A stretch of DNA of 12,615 nt from Acidiferrobacterales bacterium (lineage in GTDB: Bacteria > Pseudomonadota > Gammaproteobacteria > Acidiferrobacterales > Sulfurifustaceae): positions 1-12,615 of the forward strand of contig WGFP01000122.1 of NCBI GenBank assembly GCA_015492195.1, in the 5' to 3' direction. Of this stretch, positions 6,416 to 12,615 are shown piece after piece. Within the stretch, counting starts at the first letter, position 1. Each line of letters opens with the position of its first letter. Position numbers and translations under genes: made by a program. The notes beneath the pieces are model-generated. The model ran no database searches, had not been told where the DNA came from, and saw only the letters and a list, made by a program, of their open reading frames with translations.

Positions 6416-6959
6416 AGCAAAACTGGATAGCCCCAGGCCGCCCGAGAGGCCCGGTCAAGAGCGGACGCGGGCCGGAGGCGCCAAGCGCCCGGAATCGGTG
6501 CTGGTGGTCGTGTATACGCAAACCGGCAAGGTGTTACTGCTTCGCCGCGCCGATGTTCCTTGTTTCTGGCAATCCATCACCGGCAGCATGCGCTGGGACG
6601 AATCCACTGCCCTGCAGGCGGCACGCCGCGAGCTCCACGAAGACACCGGCCTTGTACCCCTACGGCCGTTGCGGGATTTGGGGGTGACCTTCCATTACCC
6701 GATTCTCCCGCTGTGGCGCCACCGTTATGCGCCGGGAACTGTGGAGAATGTCGAGCATGTTTTTGGTCGCTCCCGGCGTCCCGCCTCCCGCGGCACTCGT
6801 ACATCCCTGTACATCGCGCTTGAACTTCCCGTGGAATCGGATATAACTGTCAACGCCGCTGAGCATGCTGAATATGTCTGGATTCCCTTTAGCGAAGCGG
6901 CGACGCGGGTGGCATCGTGGACCAACCGCGAAGCAATTCTGACGTTGGCGAAATCTTGA
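6405..6959 (+). CDS. nudB: Dihydroneopterin triphosphate diphosphatase, NudB-like Nudix hydrolase
   Basis: The 184-residue protein starts at ATG 6405 inside the end of aspS, with AGGGGA just upstream. It matches NudB by RPESVLVVVY (29-37), FWQSITGS (54-61), HRYAPG (106-111) and WTNREAI (172-178). NudB removes pyrophosphate from dihydroneopterin triphosphate in folate synthesis. Three features are unusual. There is an N-terminal extension of about 28 residues. The Nudix box (Gly60-Leu83) has eight rather than seven residues between Glu66 and the Arg75-Glu76 pair, and ends in Glu79-Asp80 instead of Glu-Glu. About 17 Arg/Ser-rich residues (121-137) interrupt the usual EHVF-ALELP strand. Placement after aspS supports the identity. 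Activity is probable but not certain given the motif changes. Confidence 0.83.
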   Translation: MLPEAKLDSPRPPERPGQERTRAGGAKRPESVLVVVYTQTGKVLLLRRADVPCFWQSITGSMRWDESTALQAARRELHEDTGLVPLRPLRDLGVTFHYPILPLWRHRYAPGTVENVEHVFGRSRRPASRGTRTSLYIALELPVESDITVNAAEHAEYVWIPFSEAATRVASWTNREAILTLAKS

Positions 6960-6977
6960 AAGAGTCGGAGGCAGTTT

Positions 6978-8078
6978 ATGGCGGCCGTGGCATTGGCCTA
7001 CGAACAATTCGACAGCCTTCCTGATGAGGATTGCGCCGCCCGCATCCAGGCGGCGAAGGCAAAACTCGGCAAGCGCGTAGTCATACTGGGCCACCACTAC
7101 CAGCGCGACGAGGTATTCCGCCACGCCGATTTCTCCGGCGACTCGCTCAAGCTCTCAAGGCTCGCCGCTAGCTCGAACGCCGACTACATTGTTTTCTGCG
7201 GTGTGCATTTTATGGCCGAGGTCGCCGATATCCTGTCGCGTCCGCGGCAGGTCTCCATCCTCCCCGATTTGTCCGCCGGGTGTTCGATGGCGGACATGGC
7301 GAATCTCGCCAATGTCGAACGCGCCTGGAAGGAACTCGCCACCCTGTTCGATCCGGACGCGCGCGTCACGCCCATCACCTATATCAACTCGGCCGCCGAC
7401 CTCAAGGCGTTTTGCGGCCGCCACGGGGGCCTGGTCTGTACCTCGACCAACGCCCGGCACGTGCTTGAGCGGGCGTATCAACACCGCGACAAAGTGCTGT
7501 TCTTCCCCGACCAGCATCTGGGGCGCAACACCGCCTATCAAATGGGTATGTCGCCGGAGGACATGGCGGTCTGGGATTTCACCCGGCCCATGGGCGGGTT
7601 GACCCGGCACCAGATCGAGAAAGCGAAGATCATCCTTTGGAAGGGTTTCTGTTCGGTGCACCAGATGTTCCGTCCCGAGCATATCGACGCCTTCCGCACC
7701 CGGCACCCCGAAGGCAAGGTCATTTCCCATCCCGAGTGTTCATTCGAGGTGTGCCGGAAGTCGGATTACGTCGGCTCCACCGAGTTCATCATTAAAACGA
7801 TTACGGAATCCGCGCCCGGCAGCCGCTGGCTGGTCGGCACCGAGCTCAATCTGGTAAACCGCCTGCGGGAGCGTTTCAGGGAGGACGGCAAAATCGTGCA
7901 ATTCATGTCTCCCACGGTGTGCATGTGTTCCACCATGTTCCGCATCGATCCGCCCCACCTCCTGTGGACGCTGGAGAACCTGGCGTCAGGCAGGGTGGTC
8001 AACCGTATCAGGGTTCCCGAGGATGAGGCGGCGCAGGCGCGCGTCGCGCTGCAACGCATGCTCGATATCTCGCCGTAA
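6978..8078 (+). CDS. nadA: Quinolinate synthase A
   Basis: This 366-residue enzyme condenses iminoaspartate with dihydroxyacetone phosphate to quinolinate, the NAD precursor. It uses a [4Fe-4S] cluster. The three expected cluster cysteines are visible: Cys102 (LSAGCSMAD), Cys225 (KGFCSVH) and one in TVCMCSTM, most likely Cys317. Substrate-site motifs VILGHHYQRDEV (35-46), FFPDQHLGRN (175-184) and HPECSFEV (251-258) are intact. The ATG has a GGAGG ribosome-binding site 6 bases upstream. It follows nudB by 18 bases and probably shares its transcript. nadB and nadC are not in the window. No NAD-responsive operator or riboswitch is visible. Confidence 0.97.
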   Translation: MAAVALAYEQFDSLPDEDCAARIQAAKAKLGKRVVILGHHYQRDEVFRHADFSGDSLKLSRLAASSNADYIVFCGVHFMAEVADILSRPRQVSILPDLSAGCSMADMANLANVERAWKELATLFDPDARVTPITYINSAADLKAFCGRHGGLVCTSTNARHVLERAYQHRDKVLFFPDQHLGRNTAYQMGMSPEDMAVWDFTRPMGGLTRHQIEKAKIILWKGFCSVHQMFRPEHIDAFRTRHPEGKVISHPECSFEVCRKSDYVGSTEFIIKTITESAPGSRWLVGTELNLVNRLRERFREDGKIVQFMSPTVCMCSTMFRIDPPHLLWTLENLASGRVVNRIRVPEDEAAQARVALQRMLDISP

Positions 8079-8086
8079 TTTCTTAA

Positions 8087-8154
8087 GTTACAAGATACAA
8101 GTGGCAGGATAAGATTATGTGATGTCTCGCAGCTTGTTTCTTGAATCTTGCCTC
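8087..8154. repeat. Inverted pair of degenerate 7-bp tandem arrays
   Basis: Four + strand heptamers at 8087-8114, including GTTACAA and GATACAA, are followed after about 19 bases by three heptamers read on the opposite strand at 8134-8154, including GATTCAA and GAAACAA. Most units fit GNNNCAA. The two arms can pair: CAAGATACAAG (8091-8101) is complementary to CTTGTTTCTTG (8133-8143) at 10 of 11 positions. The array begins 8 bases after the nadA stop, and its last unit contains the TTG proposed as the start of the next gene. It may form a long RNA or DNA hairpin. Confidence 0.6.
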
Positions 8155-8786
8155 TAAATAATAAAGAAGCGGTTGTTCTCATCCATGGCCTGTGGGTAGG
8201 GGCCCCGGTGATGGGGTTGCTTGCCCGGCGTCTGCGGCGTTGCGGTTTTGATGTCCGGGTTTTTTCCTGGCCGACGGTCAACCGTACCCTGGCACAGAAT
8301 GCCGAGCGGTTGCAGCATTTTGTCAGCGCGCTCGATGCCGAGGTGGTGCATTTTGTCGGTTACAGTCTGGGCGGAATACTGGTCCGCGCCTTGTTCCATT
8401 ACCATCCGCAACCGCGCCCGGGGCGCATCGTGACCATTGCTTCCCCTCACGGCGGCAGTCAGGCGGCACGCCTTCTCTCTAGGTATGCGCTGGGCAAGAG
8501 AATCCTGGGCAAGTGCATCCGGCCATTGCTCGAGGGCGTGGTAGAGCAGTGGCAGGCACCGACGCGGGACATCGGTACCCTCAGCGGGAACATGAGTCTG
8601 GGGCTCGGCAGATTATTCGTTGATTTCACCGAGCCCAATGACGGTCAGTTGACGGTCGCGGAAACGCAATGGTCCGGCGCGCGTGATGCGATTATTTTAA
8701 AGGCGTCCCACTTCAGCGTGCTGTTTTCGCGACAGGCGGCCGACCAGACCTGCCATTTTCTGCGCACCGGGTGTTTCAGTCGTTAG
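8148..8786 (+). CDS. Alpha/beta-hydrolase (lipase/esterase-like)
   Basis: The 212-residue protein has an alpha/beta-hydrolase fold. VVLIHGLW (9-16) holds the oxyanion His-Gly, and HFVGYSLGG (68-76) holds the nucleophile Ser73 in GxSxG. Asp165 (EPNDGQLTV) and His188 (KASHFSVL) fit the remaining triad positions. TIASPHGGSQ (96-104) resembles the segment of lipases and PGAP1-like esterases. The substrate is unknown and no signal peptide is seen, so it is probably cytosolic. The only conventional start that keeps the His-Gly motif is TTG 8148. An in-frame TGA lies at 8142-8144, there is no ribosome-binding site, and the TTG falls inside a repeat. The gene may be poorly translated or may have had its 5' end altered. 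Its stop overlaps that of the convergent gene. Confidence 0.8.
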   Translation: MPLNNKEAVVLIHGLWVGAPVMGLLARRLRRCGFDVRVFSWPTVNRTLAQNAERLQHFVSALDAEVVHFVGYSLGGILVRALFHYHPQPRPGRIVTIASPHGGSQAARLLSRYALGKRILGKCIRPLLEGVVEQWQAPTRDIGTLSGNMSLGLGRLFVDFTEPNDGQLTVAETQWSGARDAIILKASHFSVLFSRQAADQTCHFLRTGCFSR

Positions 8787-9508
8787 CCGGCGACGGACAG
8801 AGGATCGGACGGCGGCCGGATCGCGGCGTCGGCCCGCACCACTTTTTCGGCCAGTGTCACCAGATTGATTACCCTGCCGAAACAACCGATACCGATCAGC
8901 GCCCGTGAAACCTCCCGCGCCGCTTGCTCCGCATCTTGCGAATTTCCGGCGGCGAGTTCGGCTGCGGTTACCACATGTAGCGCGCGCTGCGCGATATCAT
9001 CCAGCAGCTTGACGATTTCCTCGTCATCCCTGTCCGTTTCATACTGCGCCTTGAGTGCCCGTAGGTCGGCAGCGGCTTTGATATGTTCTGCCGTCGCCTT
9101 CTTTATTATTTCAGCGGAAGCAGCGGTTCGGTCTTCGCCGGAAAGCCATTTTCCGGCCCAATCACGAAAATCGCTGTCTTTGTATATCTTCTTGATCAAG
9201 ACAAGGGCAAAGATGAGTTTTTGATCTACATTTACTGACGGTACCGACGCCACCTCCTTGATCACGGTGTAGGACTGAGCGCTGACCGGCTCAACCGCCA
9301 CCTTCCAGCGGTTGATCATGAACATTTTGGTTTTTCCTGCGGGGAACGGGCTTGTCAGGACCGCCAGCAGCGGCGAATCGCAGCAGTCGTCACTGATCCG
9401 GCTTAAGGGGTCTGTTTGGGATCCGGCGTTTTCGATGAACTTTCCGGGCTCGAGTTTGTGTCCGGTGGCGGTGCGGCCGCTTTCATCTGTGGCGATGTAC
9501 TTTCTCAT
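8783..9508 (-). CDS. Protein of unknown function, helical C-terminal half
   Basis: I do not recognise this 241-residue protein. The ATG at 9506-9508 has an excellent AGGAGG ribosome-binding site 5 bases upstream, so the gene is probably expressed. The N-terminal half (1-90) looks beta-rich, with a CC pair (Cys42-Cys43) and VEPVSAQSYTVIKEV (72-86). A segment WAGKWLSGEDRTAAS (117-131) is followed by Ala/Glu/Lys-rich helices to about residue 200. The layout loosely recalls phage- and plasmid-associated proteins with an N-terminal beta domain, a W..KWLxGE motif and Ala-rich helices, but I claim no homology. There is no signal peptide. It is convergent with the alpha/beta hydrolase; their stop codons share bases 8784-8785. 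Confidence 0.72.
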   Translation of the reverse strand: MRKYIATDESGRTATGHKLEPGKFIENAGSQTDPLSRISDDCCDSPLLAVLTSPFPAGKTKMFMINRWKVAVEPVSAQSYTVIKEVASVPSVNVDQKLIFALVLIKKIYKDSDFRDWAGKWLSGEDRTAASAEIIKKATAEHIKAAADLRALKAQYETDRDDEEIVKLLDDIAQRALHVVTAAELAAGNSQDAEQAAREVSRALIGIGCFGRVINLVTLAEKVVRADAAIRPPSDPLSVAG

Positions 9509-9739
9509 GGACGCCTCCTGAATTGATTCAGAGGTCCGTTGGCCGATCATTCAAGGCCGGTGCCGGTGGGGCGGGGATTGTATTTCGCCGTCGCCGGCAG
9601 TCCTTTGTTAAAATTGTGCACGGATCATGCCAACCGTTTGATTATTCGTTGGCTTTGAGGGGCCGTTGCGGTGGTTGGGGATGCCCCCCGGCCGGTGTTA
9701 CACTGAATGCACCTTGCCACTGTACGAGTGGATAGATCA

Positions 9740-9745
9740 TATAAA
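9740..9745 (+). promoter_or_regulatory. Weak candidate -10 box upstream of yebC
   Basis: TATAAA at 9740-9745 is the best -10-like hexamer far enough from the yebC start. TTGCCA (9714-9719) is the nearest -35-like box, but its 20-base spacing is too long. A second match, TATACT at 9755-9760, would make the message almost leaderless. The rest of the 262-base spacer (9509-9770) shows no gene or strong structure. Confidence 0.25.
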
Positions 9746-9770
9746 TCAGTGAGTTATACTAGGATCGAGC

Positions 9771-10517
9771 ATGGCCGGCCACAGTAAATGGGCCAATATC
9801 CGCCTCCGTAAAGGCGCCCAGGACGCCAGACGCGGCAAGATTTTCACCAAGCACATCCGCGAGATCACCGTGGCCGCCCGTATCGGCGGCGGTGATCCCG
9901 GGCACAATCCCCGCCTGCGCAACGCCATCGACAAGGCGCTGGCGCAGAATATGCCCAAGGACAACATCGAACGCGCCATCAAGCGCGGCACCGGCGAATT
10001 GGAGGGTGCGCGCTATGAAGAGGTGCTCTATGAAGGGTACGGGCCGGGCGGCGCGGCGGTGCTGGTGGAATGTGCCACCGATAACCGCAATCGCACGGTA
10101 GGCGAGGTGCGCCACGCCTTCACCAAGCACGGCGGCAATCTCGGCACCGGCGGGTCCGTTTCCTATCTGTTTAAAAAAATGGGGGTGCTGAGCTTTCCCT
10201 CCGGCAGCAGTGAAGAGGCCGTCATGGAAGCGGCCCTGGAGGCGGGGGCGGAAGATGTGGTGACGGATACAGATGGTATCATTGAAGTGATTACCGCGCC
10301 GGAGGATTGTCACATTGTCGCCGAAAAGATGGCGCGTGCCGGGCTTAAGCCGGGAACGGCGGAGGTGACCCAGCGTGCCTCGACCTACGTAGCCCTGTCG
10401 GGCGAGGACGCCGAAAAAATGTTAAACCTGCTGGAGGCCTTGGAGGATCTGGATGACGTGCAGAATGTCTACACGAACGCCGAGCTGGATACGGTTTTGC
10501 AGCGCCGAACCGGCTGA
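9771..10517 (+). CDS. yebC: YebC/PmpR family protein
   Basis: The 248-residue product has the standard family length and opens MAGHSKWANIRLRKGAQDARRGKIFTK. It contains the conserved core EGYGPGGAAVLVECATDNRNRT (87-108) and GGNLGTGGSVSYLF (120-133). The family was annotated as DNA-binding transcription regulators. More recent work on bacterial YebC and mitochondrial TACO1 points to a role at the ribosome in translating difficult stretches such as polyproline. Its position before ruvCAB is conserved in many proteobacteria. The ATG has an AGGA ribosome-binding site. A small hairpin, AACCGG (10508-10513) with CCGGTT (10520-10525), spans its stop codon before ruvC. Confidence 0.96.
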   Translation: MAGHSKWANIRLRKGAQDARRGKIFTKHIREITVAARIGGGDPGHNPRLRNAIDKALAQNMPKDNIERAIKRGTGELEGARYEEVLYEGYGPGGAAVLVECATDNRNRTVGEVRHAFTKHGGNLGTGGSVSYLFKKMGVLSFPSGSSEEAVMEAALEAGAEDVVTDTDGIIEVITAPEDCHIVAEKMARAGLKPGTAEVTQRASTYVALSGEDAEKMLNLLEALEDLDDVQNVYTNAELDTVLQRRTG

Positions 10518-10536
10518 ACCCGGTTATTCAATCTAA

Positions 10537-11070
10537 ATGCGGATTCTCGGCATCGATCCGGGTTCCAGGATTACCGGTTTCGGTGTGATCAATGTGCTGC
10601 GTAACGGCAAGCTGATGTATATCGCCAGCGGATGCATACGCATTCCGAAAGGCAGCCTGGCGACGCGCCTGAAAACGATCTATGACGGCGTGACGGAGAT
10701 CATCGCTTCCTATCAGCCCAACACGGTGGCCGTTGAGAAGGTATTCATGGCACGCAACGCCGATTCCGCCTTAAAGCTCGGTCAGGCGCGCGGCGCGGCC
10801 ATCTGCGCCGGCGTCAATCAGGCGCTTGCCGTGGACGAGTACACGGCGCTGCAAATAAAGCAGGCGGTGGTCGGCAAGGGGAGAGCGGGCAAGCAGCAGG
10901 TGCAGCATATGGTCAAGGCCCTCTTGAACCTTCCGGCGCGCCCACAGGCCGATGCCGCGGATGCTTTAGCGTGCGCTATTTGCCACGCCCATCACAGCGT
11001 CGGGACGCGCGCCTTTAGCCGCGGGCTTGTCCGGCGCGCGGGCAGGCGCAGCCTGAGGATTTCGGCATGA
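10537..11070 (+). CDS. ruvC: Crossover junction endodeoxyribonuclease RuvC
   Basis: The 177-residue protein resolves Holliday junctions by symmetric cleavage, working with RuvAB. The four acidic metal ligands of the RNase H-like fold are visible: Asp7 (GIDPGS), Glu67 (AVEKVF), Asp139 and Asp142 (QADAADALA). They correspond to Asp7, Glu66, Asp138 and Asp141 of E. coli. The C-terminal 20 residues after the last helix are strongly basic, with seven arginines, which may add DNA contacts. It starts 19 bases after yebC without a strong ribosome-binding site and overlaps ruvA by 4 bases (ATGA), so translation is coupled. No LexA box with the CTGT-N8-ACAG pattern is visible upstream. Confidence 0.97.
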   Translation: MRILGIDPGSRITGFGVINVLRNGKLMYIASGCIRIPKGSLATRLKTIYDGVTEIIASYQPNTVAVEKVFMARNADSALKLGQARGAAICAGVNQALAVDEYTALQIKQAVVGKGRAGKQQVQHMVKALLNLPARPQADAADALACAICHAHHSVGTRAFSRGLVRRAGRRSLRISA

Positions 11071-11666
11071 TCGGGCGGCTGCGGGGAATCCTCGTTCGCA
11101 AGGAGCCGCCTTCGCTGATGCTCGACGTCGCCGGCGTGGGCTATGAACTGGAGGCGCCCATGACCACCTTCTATGACCTGCCGGCGGTCGGTGAAACGGT
11201 GGCCCTCTATACCCATCTCGTGGTGCGGGAAGACGCACATCTGTTATACGGATTTTCGCAAGAAGCGCAGCGGTGTCTGTTTCGCGACCTGCTCAAGGTC
11301 AACGGTGTCGGGCCGCGGGTCGCGCTTGCGATTTTATCGGGACTGCCGGATCAGGAATTCGCGCACTGCGTTGCCGGAGAAGACGTGGCCCGCCTGACCC
11401 AGGTGCCGGGAATCGGCCGCAAGACCGCCGAGCGCCTGATCGTGGAAATGCGCGACAAGTTGTCTTCGGACATGGAAGCCGGCATCACCGGTTCTAGATC
11501 GGCCGATTCCGCGCCCGGCAACGATCCGGTGGGCGAGGCGGTGAGCGCATTGGTGGCCCTGGGATATAAGCCGCAGGAGGCGAGCCGGGCCGTACGCCGT
11601 CTGCCGACCAAGGATCAGAACGCGGAAGAAATCATCCGTCAGGCGCTTAAAGGCATGGCGGGGTGA
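11067..11666 (+). CDS. ruvA: Holliday junction branch migration protein RuvA
   Basis: The 199-residue protein has all three RuvA domains. The N-terminal OB-fold starts MIGRLRGILV and carries the acidic pin Glu55-Asp56, which separates strands at the junction centre. Two helix-hairpin-helix motifs follow, LLKVNGVGPRVALAIL (75-90) and LTQVPGIGRKTAERLI (110-125), which hold the DNA backbone. A flexible linker (about 133-152) leads to domain III (153-199), which contacts RuvB. RuvA tetramers bind the four-way junction and load RuvB rings. The start overlaps the ruvC stop. A short 7-bp repeat run begins shortly after its stop codon. Confidence 0.98.
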   Translation: MIGRLRGILVRKEPPSLMLDVAGVGYELEAPMTTFYDLPAVGETVALYTHLVVREDAHLLYGFSQEAQRCLFRDLLKVNGVGPRVALAILSGLPDQEFAHCVAGEDVARLTQVPGIGRKTAERLIVEMRDKLSSDMEAGITGSRSADSAPGNDPVGEAVSALVALGYKPQEASRAVRRLPTKDQNAEEIIRQALKGMAG

Positions 11667-11670
11667 GCGG

Positions 11671-11691
11671 GAGAACGGAAGACAGAGGACA
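11671..11691. repeat. Short 7-bp repeat run between ruvA and ruvB
   Basis: Three heptamers, from GAGAACG through GAAGACA to GAGGACA, lie between the ruvA stop and the ruvB start, and a fourth begins with GAC. The shared form is GARRACR. The last GAGG is the only ribosome-binding-site-like sequence before ruvB, about 12 bases from its ATG, so the repeat may serve as its translation signal. It is related in periodicity, not in exact sequence, to the arrays at 114-141 and 8087-8154. Confidence 0.5.
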
Positions 11692-11700
11692 GACTTTAAA

Positions 11701-12615
11701 ATGATTGAAACCGACCGATTGGTGTCCGTTCAGGTGAGGGAGCCCTCTGACGAAAACGGGGAGACGCGCAGGCTTCGTCCCACGCGGTTGGCCGAATACG
11801 TCGGCCAGAAGGCCGTCCACCGGCAGATGGAGGTGTTTATCGCCGCCGCCCGCGCGCGCAAGGAGGCCCTGGACCATGTCTTGTTGTTCGGGCCCCCGGG
11901 CCTGGGCAAGACCACCCTGGCGCATATCATCGCCCATGAACGGGGGGTCGGCCTGCGCCAGACCTCCGGGCCGGTGCTGGAACGCCCCGGCGACGTGGCC
12001 GCCCTGCTGACCAACCTGCAGCCGAACGACGTCCTGTTTATCGATGAGATCCACCGCTTGAGTCCGGTGGTGGAGGAGATCCTGTATCCGGCCATGGAGG
12101 ATTATCAGCTGGATATCCTGATCGGCGAAGGGCCGGCGGCGCGCTCCCTCAAGCTGGAGCTGCCCCCGTTTACCCTCGTCGGCGCAACCACGCGCGCGGG
12201 GCTTCTGACCTCGCCGCTGCGCGACCGTTTCGGGATTGTTTTGCGGCTTGAATTTTACAGCCCGGAGGAGCTGGCGGAGATCGTGACCCGCTCCGCCGCG
12301 ATCCTGAACATCCGCGCCGAACAGGCCGGCATATCCACCATCGCCCGGCGCGCGCGCGGCACCCCAAGGGTCGCCAATCGTCTGCTGCGGCGCGCGCGCG
12401 ATTTCGCCGAGATCAAAGGCGATGGAACCCTGACGGGTGACATTGTCGAAGCCGCCCTCGGCATGTTAGAGGTAGATGAGATTGGGTTTGACGTTCTCGA
12501 CCGGAAGTTATTGCTTGCCGTCATTGAAAAGTTTTCCGGCGGTCCCGTCGGCGTCGACAATCTCGCCGCGGCCATCGGCGAGGAACGTGGTACGATTGAA
12601 GACGTGATCGAGCCG
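11701..12615 (+). CDS. ruvB: Holliday junction branch migration ATPase RuvB (partial)
   Basis: The reading frame is open from ATG 11701 to the window edge, giving 305 of the usual 340-350 residues; the end of the winged-helix domain is missing. It is an AAA+ motor with Walker A GPPGLGKTT (64-72), Walker B FIDEIH (113-118), sensor 1 GATTR (161-165), arginine finger RDRFG (Arg174 or Arg176) and sensor 2 GTPRVANRLLRR (220-231). The conserved block PAMEDYQLDILIGEGPAAR (130-148) includes the RuvA-contacting hairpin region. RuvB hexamers pump DNA through the RuvA-junction complex. It follows ruvA by 34 bases in the same operon. Confidence 0.98.
   Translation, partial: MIETDRLVSVQVREPSDENGETRRLRPTRLAEYVGQKAVHRQMEVFIAAARARKEALDHVLLFGPPGLGKTTLAHIIAHERGVGLRQTSGPVLERPGDVAALLTNLQPNDVLFIDEIHRLSPVVEEILYPAMEDYQLDILIGEGPAARSLKLELPPFTLVGATTRAGLLTSPLRDRFGIVLRLEFYSPEELAEIVTRSAAILNIRAEQAGISTIARRARGTPRVANRLLRRARDFAEIKGDGTLTGDIVEAALGMLEVDEIGFDVLDRKLLLAVIEKFSGGPVGVDNLAAAIGEERGTIEDVIEP

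Noticed and set aside
8079..9550. Genomic island or mobile element between nadA and yebC
   Set aside because: Two unusual genes and a repeat lie here, but no integrase, transposase, target duplication or tRNA was found.

Overview
This window looks like a chromosomal housekeeping segment from a gammaproteobacterium or close relative. The gene order fmdB - DUF502 - aspS - nudB followed by yebC - ruvC - ruvA - ruvB is typical of beta- and gammaproteobacteria. The proteins resemble Pseudomonas and E. coli versions by eye, and the DNA is GC-rich throughout. I cannot assign a genus. I see no rRNA, tRNA, CRISPR array, transposase, integrase or prophage.

Layout. 1-113 is the 3' end of ssb, recognisable by its acidic DDDIPF tail. 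175-522 (-) is a HIT-family hydrolase. 709-1365 (+) is an unrecognised exported protein. 1508-1822 (-) is a divergent HU-like DNA-binding protein. 2141-3358 (+) is a metal-dependent amidohydrolase with a twin-arginine signal and a lipobox. 3635-8078 (+) is a tight run of five genes: fmdB, a DUF502 membrane protein, aspS, nudB and nadA. 8148-8786 (+) is an alpha/beta hydrolase that meets an unrecognised protein (8783-9508, -) tail to tail, with overlapping stop codons. 9771 to the right edge (+) is yebC-ruvC-ruvA-ruvB; ruvB is cut by the window end.

How the genes work together. The aspS block makes Asp-tRNA and supplies folate (NudB) and NAD (NadA) precursors. The AspRS carries the His30/Gly81 pair linked to non-discriminating enzymes, which would also make Asp-tRNAAsn for a GatCAB amidotransferase located elsewhere. 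RuvABC resolves Holliday junctions. The right-hand block is translationally coupled at ruvC/ruvA (ATGA overlap).

The non-gene signals worth a second look are three. First, several spacers carry degenerate 7-bp tandem repeats, one of them an inverted pair that contains the only usable start codon of the alpha/beta hydrolase. Second, a perfect TATAAT is followed at once by a run of predicted hairpins upstream of fmdB. Third, NudB has an altered Nudix box and a roughly 17-residue insertion. I do not see a convincing new defence, mobile or biosynthetic system.
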